A DNA stretch of 64,000 nucleotides from Paraburkholderia kururiensis (GTDB lineage: Bacteria > Pseudomonadota > Gammaproteobacteria > Burkholderiales > Burkholderiaceae): contig NZ_CP139965.1 in assembly GCF_034424375.1 (NCBI RefSeq), positions 5,642,001 to 5,706,000 of the forward strand. Reading direction: 5' to 3'. Shown piece after piece: positions 16,715-25,473 of this stretch. Below the pieces are notes generated by a model that searched no databases, was not told the DNA's origin, and saw nothing but the letters and a program-made list of their open reading frames with translations. Both the position numbers and the translations under genes were made by a program. Numbering within the stretch: the stretch's first letter is position 1; each line of letters starts with the position of its first letter.

Positions 16715-18060
16715 GCCTTGCCGCAACCGGTGCCGGGCCGCGCCGCCTGCATCTGAACGTCAACATCCTTCACTCGGGCTTCGTTCCGTCTGCGTGGAGG
16801 CTTGCAGAAGCCGACCCGCGCGCGTTCATCGACGTGAACCACTACGTGCGCGTCGCGCAGATGGCCGAGGCGGCGAAGTTCGACGCGGTCTTTCTGGCAG
16901 ACAACGCGGCGATCGTCGACCAGATCGATTTCCGCCCCATCACCGCGCTCGAGCCGACCGTCCTGCTCGCCAGCATTGCCGCGGCGACCACGCGCATTGG
17001 CATGATCGGCACGGCATCGACGAGCTATAACGAGCCCTACAACATCGCGCGGCGCTTCGCGACGCTCGACCACGTCAGCAACGGGCGCGCGGGATGGAAC
17101 GTCGTGACGACGGCCGACCTGCCGTCCGCGCGCAACTTCGGCCGCGATGCGGTACCCGATCATGCGCAGCGTTACGAGCGCGCCGACGAATTCACCGGCC
17201 TCGTGAAGGCGCTATGGAACAGCTGGGAAGACGATGCGTTCGTGGGCGACAAGACGGGCGGCCGTTTCGTGGATGTTACGAAGGTGCATCCCGTCGCGCA
17301 TCGGGGGCGCTACTTCGATGTGCAAGGTCCGCTCAACCTGCCGCGCTCGCCGCAAGGGCATCCCGTCCTCGTGCAGGCGGGCGGTTCCTCCGATGGACGC
17401 GATCTCGCCGCGCGCCATGCCGAAGCGGTATTTTCAGCTTCGCAGTCGTTCGAAGAATCGGCGGCGTACCGGCGCGACCTCAACGCGCGCGCCGCGGCCT
17501 ACGGTCGGCCGGGCGTGAAAGTGCTGGCCGGACTCACGACCATCATCGGTGCAACCGAAGCTGACGCGGTGCGCCGCCGTGACGAACTGGTCGACCTGAT
17601 TCCGTGGCGCTACAGCCTGAACCGTCTCGCCGGCACGCTCGGTATCGCGGTGGAGCGGCTGACGCTCGACCAGCCACTGCCTCACGATCTCGCGTTGCCC
17701 GCAGGAGGCAACGGCAATCACACGTTCTTTCATGCGACCGTCGCGCAGGCCCGCCGCCACGGCTATACCGTGCGCGAACTGATCCGCTCGCTCGCGGGCG
17801 GAACGGGGCACCGCGTGATCGTGGGCACACCCGAGCAGATTGCCGACGACATCGAGCACTGGTTCAAGGGCGGCGCGGCCGACGGCTTCAACCTGATGCC
17901 CGACGCGCTGCCGGACGGCCTGCGCGACTTCGTGGAGGGCGTGGTGCCCATCCTGCAAAAGCGCGGCGTTTTTCGCACCGAATACGACGGCACGACGCTG
18001 CGTGAGCACCTTGGCCTCGCGCGTCCGTACACGGCGGGGTCCTTGCTCAAACGCGCCTGA
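16711..18060 (+). CDS. LLM class FMN-dependent monooxygenase
   Basis: A 449-residue luciferase-like monooxygenase starting MSLAATGAGPRRLHLNVNIL. It closely resembles the enzyme at 107-1456: shared LEPTVLLASIAAATTRIGMI, GTASTSYNEPYNIARR, GRAGWNVVTT, PLNLPRSPQGHPVLVQAGGS and EYDGTTLREHLGL. It overlaps the DUF3088 gene and precedes another paralogue by 36 bases. The pair probably arose by duplication and divergence within the island. Confidence 0.92.
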   Translation: MSLAATGAGPRRLHLNVNILHSGFVPSAWRLAEADPRAFIDVNHYVRVAQMAEAAKFDAVFLADNAAIVDQIDFRPITALEPTVLLASIAAATTRIGMIGTASTSYNEPYNIARRFATLDHVSNGRAGWNVVTTADLPSARNFGRDAVPDHAQRYERADEFTGLVKALWNSWEDDAFVGDKTGGRFVDVTKVHPVAHRGRYFDVQGPLNLPRSPQGHPVLVQAGGSSDGRDLAARHAEAVFSASQSFEESAAYRRDLNARAAAYGRPGVKVLAGLTTIIGATEADAVRRRDELVDLIPWRYSLNRLAGTLGIAVERLTLDQPLPHDLALPAGGNGNHTFFHATVAQARRHGYTVRELIRSLAGGTGHRVIVGTPEQIADDIEHWFKGGAADGFNLMPDALPDGLRDFVEGVVPILQKRGVFRTEYDGTTLREHLGLARPYTAGSLLKRA

Positions 18061-18096
18061 AGTCCGGCGCTCCATTCGTTTTCATCCATTCCGATC

Positions 18097-19452
18097 ATGA
18101 GTTCACGCAAGGGTCATCTGCGTCTTGGCGCTTTTCTCTATCCGGGCGGACATCACATCGCCGCATGGCGGCATCCCGACTCGGCCGCCGACGCCGGCCG
18201 CAATTTCCAGCATTACGTCGAACTCGCGCAGGCCGCCGAGGCCGCGAAGTTCGATCTGGTCTTTCTCGCGGACGGTGCGGGCACGCGGGGCGACAACGTC
18301 GATTTTCTGAGCCGCACGGCGCATAGCTACGTTGCGCAGTTCGAGCCGCTGACGCTGCTCTCCGCGCTCGCGGCCGTGACAAAGCGAATCGGCCTTGTGG
18401 GAACCGCGTCGACCACCTTCAACGAGCCGTATCACGTCGCGCGCAAGTTCGCGTCGCTCGATCACATCAGCGCAGGGCGGGCAGGCTGGAATCTCGTTAC
18501 GTCGTCGAGCGCGCACGAAGCGAAGAACTTCGGCTTCGACGAGCATCTGGCCCACACGCGGCGTTACGAGCGCGCCGTTGAGTTTGCGGAAGTGGTGGAA
18601 GGCTTGTGGGACAGTTGGGACGAGGGCGCGTTCGTGCGCGACAAGGCGTCGGGCCGATTTTTCGATCCGGCGAAGCGGCATGTGCTCAACCATCGCGGCG
18701 AATTCTTCAACGTCCGCGGGCCGTTGAACGTGGAGCGTTCGCCGCAAGGCCGGCCCGTGGTGGTGCAGGCGGGCTCGTCGGAGGCGGGCAAGGCGCTCGC
18801 CGCGCGTACCGCAGAAGTGATTTTCACGGCGCAACAAACGCTGGAGGATGCGGTCGCGTTCTACGCGGACGTCAAGGGTCGCATGGCCGCCTATGGACGT
18901 GAGCCGGATGACCTCAAGATCATGCCCGGCGTCATGCCGATTGTCGGGGCCACCGAAAGCGAGGCGCGCGAGAAGTTCGAGGCGCTGCAGGCGTTGATCG
19001 ATCCTGCCGTCGGCCTCGCGCTCGTATCCACTGTGACAGGCGGCTTCGACCTGTCGGGCTATCCGCTCGACGGTCCGATTCCGGAATTGCCCGAAACCAA
19101 CGCGAGCAAGAGCCGCCAGCAGCTGACGCTTGAACTCGCACGACGCGAAAACCTCACCATTCGCGAGCTCTATCTGCGTGTCGCGGGCGCACGCGGACAC
19201 TGGCAGGTGGTGGGCACGCCCCGGCAGGTCGCCGATGCGCTCGAAGAGCGCTTCGTCCACTACGGTGCCGACGGCTATAACGTGATGCCGGCGCTGCTGC
19301 CCGGCGGCCTTGATGACTTCATCCGGCTCGTACTGCCGGAGTTGCGGCGGCGGGGGCTCTTTCGCAGTGAATACGAAGGACGCACGTTGCGTGAACACCT
19401 TGGCTTGAGGCAACCCGTTTCGCGCTACGCGCGCGAAACGGTGACGCCTTGA
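18097..19452 (+). CDS. LLM class FMN-dependent monooxygenase
   Basis: A 451-residue luciferase-like monooxygenase starting MSSRKGHLRLGAFLYPGGHH. The N-terminal LGAFLYPGGHHIAAWRHP is characteristic of the nitrilotriacetate/dibenzothiophene-sulfone monooxygenase group. Further hallmarks are GLVGTASTTFNEPYHVARK, GRAGWNLVTSSSAHEAKNFG, PLNVERSPQGRPVVVQAGSS and EYEGRTLREHLGL. It is the last gene of the SfnB-like/DUF3088/monooxygenase plus-strand run and converges with the porin gene. Confidence 0.92.
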   Translation: MSSRKGHLRLGAFLYPGGHHIAAWRHPDSAADAGRNFQHYVELAQAAEAAKFDLVFLADGAGTRGDNVDFLSRTAHSYVAQFEPLTLLSALAAVTKRIGLVGTASTTFNEPYHVARKFASLDHISAGRAGWNLVTSSSAHEAKNFGFDEHLAHTRRYERAVEFAEVVEGLWDSWDEGAFVRDKASGRFFDPAKRHVLNHRGEFFNVRGPLNVERSPQGRPVVVQAGSSEAGKALAARTAEVIFTAQQTLEDAVAFYADVKGRMAAYGREPDDLKIMPGVMPIVGATESEAREKFEALQALIDPAVGLALVSTVTGGFDLSGYPLDGPIPELPETNASKSRQQLTLELARRENLTIRELYLRVAGARGHWQVVGTPRQVADALEERFVHYGADGYNVMPALLPGGLDDFIRLVLPELRRRGLFRSEYEGRTLREHLGLRQPVSRYARETVTP

Positions 19453-19543
19453 AGTGCCGCCCGCGAGGTGCCCCTGACGCCCCTCACGCACCGCTTCGAT
19501 CTCGTGAGGGGACATTCTTCAGGCAGCCGGCTTGTCTCGTTCG

Positions 19544-20731
19544 TCAGAACCTGCGCCGCAAACCGACCGCCGCGACGAGCTGGTTCGGACCGGAAGCACG
19601 GGAGAAGTTCGCGATCTGCGCGCCACGGATGCCGGTTCCGGCCAGCGCGTTGGCGCGTTGATAGACCGCCTCGGCGTAGACGTCTGTCGTCCGCGACAGG
19701 AAGTAGGTGTTGACGATACCGACCTGATGCCACTTCGGATAGCGGACGCCCGTTGGCGTAGCGAAGCGGCCCGCCGTAAACGTATAGGCGGCCGAAACCT
19801 CCCAATTTGGCAGCACGGTATAGCGCACGTTCACCTCGATATTCTGGAACCGCACATCGTCGCCCGGCAGGCTGATCGCGGTATCGACAACGTTGTTGAT
19901 GGACGTGGCGTGATCGAGCCGCGTCTCGCTGAGCACGAGGCCCGCCGCACCCTTGCCGAAGTGGAACAGACCTCCCGCAGCCCACGTGCGCTGACGGGCC
20001 GCATTGAACGGCGCGCCCGCCGGTACGGCGCCGTTCAAGTTAGCCGTGGACTGATTCGACGCGTTGTTCAGCTGCAAATAGCCGGCGCCCAGATCGAGAT
20101 TGCCGTATTGATACGACGCGCCAAGACTGTAGGCGCGATTGTTGTCGAAGGCTCCCGCCTGGTTCGAAAAGCCATAAAGCGCACCCAGTTTGAGGGTGCC
20201 CAGCAGCGGGCTCACGTACTTGACCGAATTGTTGATGCGAGTCCAGTTGTCGAGGTTGTCGTTGTCGAACACGTGCGAGAAGGCCGTGCCGCCATAACGT
20301 GTTCCTCCGAGGGAAAACGGTTCGACGAACTGCACGACCTCGTCGAACTGCCGCCCCACCGTGAGCGAGCCTAGCGATTGCGACTGCAACGCAAGCCACG
20401 ACTGGAAGCCGAACAGCCGGCTTTGCTGTGAAGCCGTGCCGGTCGTCGGTGAAAAGCCGTTGGCCAACATGAAAGCCGCGCTCAGGTCTCCACTGAGTTC
20501 TTCCTTGCCCGACAGGATCCATCGGCTGCCATTGATGTCGCCGCTCTTGGCCTGCCAGGCGCTCTGATGCCCCTGCGTATTGCCGGCGTCGCTCACATAG
20601 GCGATACCCGCGTCGATGATGCCCGAAAGCTGCACCGATCCCTGTGCCCACGTAGCGGAGCTTGTCGTCACCATCAACGCTCCGGCGAGAGCGATGGTAT
20701 AAGTTGCCCTGGAAATTCGTGCTTGTGTCAT
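19544..20731 (-). CDS. Gram-negative porin (Burkholderia OmpC-like family)
   Basis: A 395-residue outer-membrane porin. The signal peptide is MTQARISRATYTIALAGALM to about ATWAQG. The mature protein begins SVQLSGIIDAGIAYVSDAG and alternates beta strands and loops. It has the family's YPKWHQVGIVNTYFLSRTTD segment and ends in VAAVGLRRRF, with the terminal Phe needed for BAM recognition. The start at 20731 has a canonical signal peptide; a longer in-frame extension upstream does not. A pseudogene of a second porin lies 1.3 kb away between two IS copies. Confidence 0.93.
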   Translation of the reverse strand: MTQARISRATYTIALAGALMVTTSSATWAQGSVQLSGIIDAGIAYVSDAGNTQGHQSAWQAKSGDINGSRWILSGKEELSGDLSAAFMLANGFSPTTGTASQQSRLFGFQSWLALQSQSLGSLTVGRQFDEVVQFVEPFSLGGTRYGGTAFSHVFDNDNLDNWTRINNSVKYVSPLLGTLKLGALYGFSNQAGAFDNNRAYSLGASYQYGNLDLGAGYLQLNNASNQSTANLNGAVPAGAPFNAARQRTWAAGGLFHFGKGAAGLVLSETRLDHATSINNVVDTAISLPGDDVRFQNIEVNVRYTVLPNWEVSAAYTFTAGRFATPTGVRYPKWHQVGIVNTYFLSRTTDVYAEAVYQRANALAGTGIRGAQIANFSRASGPNQLVAAVGLRRRF

Positions 20732-21071
20732 CGTCCGTTGCTTGTTTTCTGTTGTATGTAATTCGGCCTGCGAATTATCACGGTTGCTGGTTGGCAAATA
20801 TTCGTTACGAAGCGCGTCTCGATACAGTGCGAAATCCGGAAGAGTCCTTTGTGGTGCGCAGGAAACCCATCGGAGGCCATACGGCACGAGCTACAGCTTG
20901 CGATCCGTTTTTTATTTATAAGGATGTCTCGAATTCTCGTTTGACAGCGCCATCCGGATGGGGCGGTAGCTTCGTGCGAAGCGTGCGGTATCGACCATCT
21001 TTCGGATTTGAGACATACCAACAAGGCCGGTTCCGATCAGTTCACTTCGATGTCAACGGCAGAAGCTCTAA
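20732..21071. other. Porin upstream region (no gene)
   Basis: A 340-base spacer between the porin start and the first IS element. It is AT-richer than the surroundings and should hold the porin promoter on the minus strand. GATAAT (complement of 20774-20779) is a possible -10, but no -35 at the usual spacing was found. Nothing else was recognised. Confidence 0.3.
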
Positions 21072-21935
21072 GAGTCGCTAACACAACCTGGACATGCAGC
21101 CATGAAAGCCATATCCTGGCGTGATGTCCAGACGAAAAATCAGTAATGAACTATGGGCGGCGTTGGAGCCGCTGATTCCGTTGTTCGAGCCGTCGCCCAA
21201 AGGTGGCCGACGCCGCACGGTTGATGACCGTGCAGCATTGAACGGCATCCTGTATGTCCTGCAAACAGGCATCCCGTGGGAAGACCTGCCGCAGCAACTG
21301 GGTTTCGGCAGCGGGATGACATGCTGGCGACGACTGCGGGACTGGCAGGCCGAAGGCGTATGGGAGCAACTGCATCTGGCGATGCTTCGCCGGTTGCGTG
21401 AGCATGACCAGATTGATTGGGAGCGGGCGAGCCTTGATGCCGCTAGCGTTTCCAGCCCCCGGGGGGGCAGGAAACCGGCCCGAACCCGACAGACCGGGGC
21501 AAGCTCGGGTCGAAACGGCACATCGTCGTAGATGCACGCGGTATTCCTCTGGCCATCACGGTCACGGGTGCCAACCGCCACGACTCGATGGCGTTCGAGC
21601 CCACGCTCGATGCCATTCCGGCAGTCTCGGGCCTCAATGGCGCGCCCCGTAAGCGCCCAGACAAGCTGCATGCGGACAAGGGATATGACTTTGCACGTTG
21701 TCGGCATTATCTGAAGCAGCGCGGCATCACGGCACGTATCGCCCGACGCGGGGTGGAAAGCCGCGAGCGGCTCGGACGGCATCGCTGGGTGGTCGAGCGC
21801 ACGCATGCCTGGTTTGCCGGTTTCGGCAAATTGCGCATTCGTTTCGAACGGCGTCTCGACATTCATATGGCGTTGCTTTCCCTGGCGGCTGCCGTTATCT
21901 GTTCACGCTTCGTTGACGACTTGTGTTAGCGACTC
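21072..21935 (+). mobile_element. IS5-family insertion sequence, copy 1
   Basis: An 864-bp element bounded by perfect terminal inverted repeats GAGTCGCTAACACAA (21072-21086) and its complement (21921-21935). It carries one transposase gene read by a -1 frameshift. Size, frameshift and TNA-type target flanks fit the IS427/IS1031 groups of the IS5 family. The flanking triplets are TAA on the left and TTA on the right, so they do not form a clean target duplication. A second copy of identical length lies in inverted orientation at 22279. Confidence 0.9.
21124..21929 (+). CDS. IS5-family DDE transposase, copy 1 (programmed -1 frameshift)
   Basis: Frame A (21124-21531) encodes the N-terminal DUF4096-type domain, ELWAALEPLIPLFEPSPKGG to LPQQLGFGSGMTCWRRLRDW. 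Frame B, ending at 21929, encodes the DDE domain. A C5G7 run at 21456-21467 is the probable slippage site; shifting back one base there joins the frames into about 268 residues. Catalytic acidic residues are D in HIVVDARG, D in ADKGYD and E in RWVVERTHAWF. No other disruption was seen, so the element may be active. Confidence 0.88.
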
Positions 21936-22076
21936 TTAGCTTCGCCACTGTGAGCATCGCCGCTGTGTAGCCCCCGTTCCGGCTCATCGTTTCGGTCTCA
22001 GTGTTCTCTGTTCCTTTGTTTCAACGTTTACCGCTCCCACTACGATGACGGCGGCGGGAGCGATCCCAACAGCCTG

Positions 22077-22277
22077 CTAGAACGTGTACTTGATACCACA
22101 CGCGCGCAAGTATCTGCGAACTGCCTGACGATAATCCAGCCGAACCGGCGATATACGCGTTGTCGAACAATGTACCAGTACCGCCTGAGGCATGTTGGTA
22201 CACAGCCGGCGCATAAAGGTCGGTCCGCTTGAAAGGAAATAATCAACCATCAGTCCACCTTGATGCCATTTCGGCTT
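22077..22277 (-). pseudogene. Porin 3' fragment, frameshifted and truncated by IS copy 2
   Basis: Read on the minus strand, the segment starts directly at the IS boundary with KPKWHQGGLMVDYFLS, then continues in a second frame as VYQHASGGTGTLFDNAYIAG, and ends in a third frame as GIKYTF and stop. These are the last strands of a Burkholderia porin. One base is missing after YFLS and one is extra before GIKYTF. The 5' part of the gene is not found beyond the IS element, so it was deleted or moved. It differs from the neighbouring intact porin and derives from another paralogue. Confidence 0.8.
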
Positions 22278-22278
22278 A

Positions 22279-23142
22279 GAGTCGCTAACACAAGTCGTCA
22301 ACGAAGCGTGAACAGATAACGGCAGCCGCCAGGGAAAGCAACGCCATATGAATGTCGAGACGCCGTTCGAAACGAATGCGCAATTTGCCGAAACCGGCAA
22401 ACCAGGCATGCGTGCGCTCGACCACCCAGCGATGCCGTCCGAGCCGCTCGCGGCTTTCCACCCCGCGTCGGGCGATACGTGCCGTGATGCCGCGCTGCTT
22501 CAGATAATGCCGACAACGTGCAAAGTCATATCCCTTGTCCGCATGCAGCTTGTCTGGGCGCTTACGGGGCGCGCCATTGAGGCCCGAGACTGCCGGAATG
22601 GCATCGAGCGTGGGCTCGAACGCCATCGAGTCGTGGCGGTTGGCACCCGTGACCGTGATGGCCAGAGGAATACCGCGTGCATCTACGACGATGTGCCGTT
22701 TCGACCCGAGCTTGCCCCGGTCTGCCGGGTTCGGGCCGGTTTCCTGCCCCCCCGGGGGCTGGAAACGCTAGCGGCATCAAGGCTCGCCCGCTCCCAATCA
22801 ATCTGGTCATGCTCACGCAACCGGCGAAGCATCGCCAGATGCAGTTGCTCCCATACGCCTTCGGCCTGCCAGTCCCGCAGTCGTCGCCAGCATGTCATCC
22901 CGCTGCCGAAACCCAGTTGCTGCGGCAGGTCTTCCCACGGGATGCCTGTTTGCAGGACATACAGGATGCCGTTCAATGCTGCACGGTCATCAACCGTGCG
23001 GCGTCGGCCACCTTTGGGCGACGGCTCGAACAACGGAATCAGCGGCTCCAACGCCGCCCATAGTTCATTACTGATTTTTCGTCTGGACATCACGCCAGGA
23101 TATGGCTTTCATGGCTGCATGTCCAGGTTGTGTTAGCGACTC
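22279..23142 (-). mobile_element. IS5-family insertion sequence, copy 2 (inverted)
   Basis: An 864-bp element nearly identical to the copy at 21072 but in opposite orientation. Termini are GAGTCGCTAACACAA and its complement, flanked on both sides by TTA, a clean 3-bp target duplication. One visible base difference from copy 1 lies in the frame-overlap region (Thr versus Ala in frame B). The high identity implies recent transposition or gene conversion. Confidence 0.9.
22285..23090 (-). CDS. IS5-family DDE transposase, copy 2 (programmed -1 frameshift)
   Basis: The reverse-complement counterpart of the transposase at 21124-21929, with the same two overlapping frames (22683-23090 and 22285-22626 plus upstream extension) and the same C5G7 slippage run. 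The DDE residues are intact. It differs from copy 1 by a single recognised substitution. Confidence 0.88.
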
Positions 23143-23180
23143 TTAACGGAGGGGCTGGTCCCCTCCTCACGGGGAATCCG

Positions 23181-23336
23181 ATGAAAAGACTTATCGCAGT
23201 CGCCGTCATGGCGACGGGCGTGCTGGCCGGTTGCGCGGTGTATGTGCCGGACGCTCCCGGCGTGGTCGTTCACCCGCAAGGCGGTCCGGGCAACGGCTTC
23301 TGTCCGCCGGGACAGGCCAAGAAGGGCAACTGCTAG
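23181..23336 (+). CDS. Small cysteine-containing lipoprotein
   Basis: A 51-residue protein with a lipoprotein signal, MKRLIAVAVMATGVLAGC; the lipobox cysteine is residue 18. The mature part is short, Pro/Gly-rich and ends with two further cysteines (FCPPGQAKKGNC). It begins 38 bases from the end of IS copy 2 and is followed 23 bases later by a strong terminator. No specific function is recognised. Confidence 0.7.
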   Translation: MKRLIAVAVMATGVLAGCAVYVPDAPGVVVHPQGGPGNGFCPPGQAKKGNC

Positions 23337-23359
23337 AGGACATCACGCAGGAACATCGA

Positions 23360-23387
23360 GGGCGCCGCAGGCGCCCTTCGTTTTTTT
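23360..23387 (+). terminator. Rho-independent terminator
   Basis: A perfect 7-bp GC stem GGGCGCC/GGCGCCC around a GCA loop, followed by TTCG and seven T. It ends the small lipoprotein transcript. Confidence 0.85.
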
Positions 23388-23631
23388 GGAGCGACGTGCC
23401 GCCCCATGCTTTGTAACCGATGGTAAGTTGTGCAGAGGCAATATGCCCGCAGCCCTGTCGTGCCATGCAAGATGCGTTGACGCCATCGCGCTCGAGGCAA
23501 TTACATCGGACAACACAATAAGATGCGCCACTGTCCTCCGCAGACCTCAGCGTGAACGAATGACGGCAAGCATGCGCCGCACGGGAACGCACATTGCTGG
23601 AGTCCCGCCACACTGTGCTCGAGACCCAACG

Positions 23632-24924
23632 ATGGATAACGACAATGGCCACGTGCGCGAACCGGAAACCGTGGATACGGCGGATCAATCCTGGCTGAAG
23701 AGACTGGGTCCGGGTTTGATCACGGGCGCGGCAGACGACGACCCGAGCGGCATCGGCACCTACACGCAAACCGGCGCGCAGTTCGGCTTCGGTCTGCTGT
23801 GGACGGTGCTGCTCACCTATCCGCTGATGGTGGCGATCCAGATGATCAGCGCACGGATCGGGCGGGTGACGGGCAAGGGGCTCGCGTCGAACATCCGGCA
23901 GTTCGCACCGCGCTGGGTCGCGGTGCTGCTCGTGCTGTTGCTCGTGGTTGCGAACACGATCAACATCGCGGCGGATCTCGCGGCGATGGGAACGTCGGTG
24001 CGTCTGGTGGTGGGCGGTCCGCAGCAGCTCTATGTCGTGGTGATCGGCGTGGCGTCCGTCGTGCTGCAGGTTTTCGTGCCTTACGAGCGGTACGCGCAGA
24101 TCCTCAAATGGCTCACGCTGGTGCTCTTCTCGTATGTTGCCGTGGCGCTCGTGGTGCCCGTGGATTGGCGCGAGGTCGCAACGGCCATCGTCCGTCCGCA
24201 CGCCACGCTATCCGCGGCTTACCTGACCGCCGTGGTCGCGGTATTCGGCACGACCATCAGCCCGTATCTGTTCTTCTGGCAGGCATCGCAGGAAGTCGAA
24301 GAGATGCGCGCCGCGCCCGGCGACGCGCCGCTCAAGCGCGTGCCGCAACAGGCCACCGCCCAGTTCGCGCGAATCAGCGCGGACACGTGGACCGGCATGG
24401 CTGTCTCGAACGGTATCGCGTTCTTCATCATGCTCACGGCGGCTTCCACCTTGTACAGCCATCACGTCGAGATCAAGACGTCGGCCGACGCCGCCCGAGC
24501 GCTGGCGCCGATCGCCGGCAAATGGGCGTCGCACGTGTTTGCACTCGGCATCCTCGGCACGGGGCTGCTTGCGTTGCCGGTGCTGGCTGGGTCGGCGGCG
24601 TACGGCATGGCCGGTGTGTTCCGCTGGCGCAGCAGCCTTGCGCTGCGCCTGCTGCTCGCCCGCGAGTTTTACAGCGTGATTGCCGTGGCGATTCTCGGCG
24701 GCGCCGCCATGACGTTCTTCCACTTCGATCCGGTGAAGGCGCTTTACTGGAGCGCCGTGATCAACGGTGTCGCCGCCGTGCCCGTCGTGATCGTGGTGAT
24801 GCTGATGGGCACGAACGCACGCGTGATGCGCGAGTTCGCGGTGACGGGATGGCTCAGGACGGCTGGGTGGGCCGTCGCCGGCATCATGGCGGTCGCTGCA
24901 GCGGGCACGCTGCTTCCGGGGTAA
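23632..24924 (+). CDS. Nramp-family divalent metal transporter (non-canonical motifs)
   Basis: A 430-residue polytopic membrane protein of the Nramp superfamily with about eleven hydrophobic segments. The first helix carries DDDPSGIGTYTQTGAQFG (residues 35-52), where classical MntH has DPGN. The sixth-helix region reads TTISPYLFFWQASQE (207-221), where classical MntH has an MPH motif. This matches a divergent branch common in Burkholderia, so the ion may not be manganese. The ATG at 23632 lies directly before the hydrophilic lead; upstream in-frame sequence is not protein-like. Confidence 0.85.
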   Translation: MDNDNGHVREPETVDTADQSWLKRLGPGLITGAADDDPSGIGTYTQTGAQFGFGLLWTVLLTYPLMVAIQMISARIGRVTGKGLASNIRQFAPRWVAVLLVLLLVVANTINIAADLAAMGTSVRLVVGGPQQLYVVVIGVASVVLQVFVPYERYAQILKWLTLVLFSYVAVALVVPVDWREVATAIVRPHATLSAAYLTAVVAVFGTTISPYLFFWQASQEVEEMRAAPGDAPLKRVPQQATAQFARISADTWTGMAVSNGIAFFIMLTAASTLYSHHVEIKTSADAARALAPIAGKWASHVFALGILGTGLLALPVLAGSAAYGMAGVFRWRSSLALRLLLAREFYSVIAVAILGGAAMTFFHFDPVKALYWSAVINGVAAVPVVIVVMLMGTNARVMREFAVTGWLRTAGWAVAGIMAVAAAGTLLPG

Positions 24925-24996
24925 GTGATGTAGAGGCGGCGCGAGCCCGGTGGCGGCGTGAACGCCACCTATGTCGGTGTAACGCGCCGCGTGTCG

Positions 24997-25473
24997 TTAC
25001 TTCGAGCCGGCTGCGATGCGCTCGCTGAGAAACCGCGGAAATCCGTTCTGTGTCGCGACGATCTTTCGTGCGCAGTCGTCGTAGTCCGCGCCCATCGCGC
25101 GATTCGGGCCGTACATGCCGCGGCACTGTGCGTAGAGCGTGATAGTGGCGCCGCCGCCGTGCGGCACGCGCGTCGCAGAAAAGGCGGCTTTGCCCGAGCC
25201 GCCGGGCACGTCGGTGTCGATGGTTTCGCTGTTCGTGGCGACGATCGAGGTGGCCGAGCGTTGCGCGATGTAGTCGCGTGTGAGCGCCCAGGCCTTGTCG
25301 CACTGCGAGGCGTCGCGGCATGAGACGGTCGCGGCACGTTGCGCCGCCTCGAGCGCGTCCTCGGTGCGGTTGAAGTCGAGCTCACGTTGCGCGTCCTTTT
25401 CGGCCGACGACATGCAGCCTGCAAGCGCGAATGCAGCGGATGCCGCAAGTGCGGCGGCGATGATGGTCCTCAC
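24997..25473 (-). CDS. Hypothetical lipoprotein
   Basis: A 158-residue protein starting at a GTG with GGGGAG nine bases upstream. The signal peptide RTIIAAALAASAAFALAGC has a lipobox with the cysteine at about residue 20. The mature part begins MSSAEKDAQRELDFNRTEDA and contains two cysteines in SCRDASQCDKAW and two more in AQCRGMYG and DDCARK, which could form disulfides. A periplasmic or outer-membrane location is likely; the function is not recognised. Confidence 0.75.
   Translation of the reverse strand: MRTIIAAALAASAAFALAGCMSSAEKDAQRELDFNRTEDALEAAQRAATVSCRDASQCDKAWALTRDYIAQRSATSIVATNSETIDTDVPGGSGKAAFSATRVPHGGGATITLYAQCRGMYGPNRAMGADYDDCARKIVATQNGFPRFLSERIAAGSK

Noticed and set aside
21072..23142. 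Composite transposon carrying cargo genes
   Set aside because: The enclosed 343 bp hold only a porin fragment, and the outer triplets TAA and TTA do not form a target duplication.
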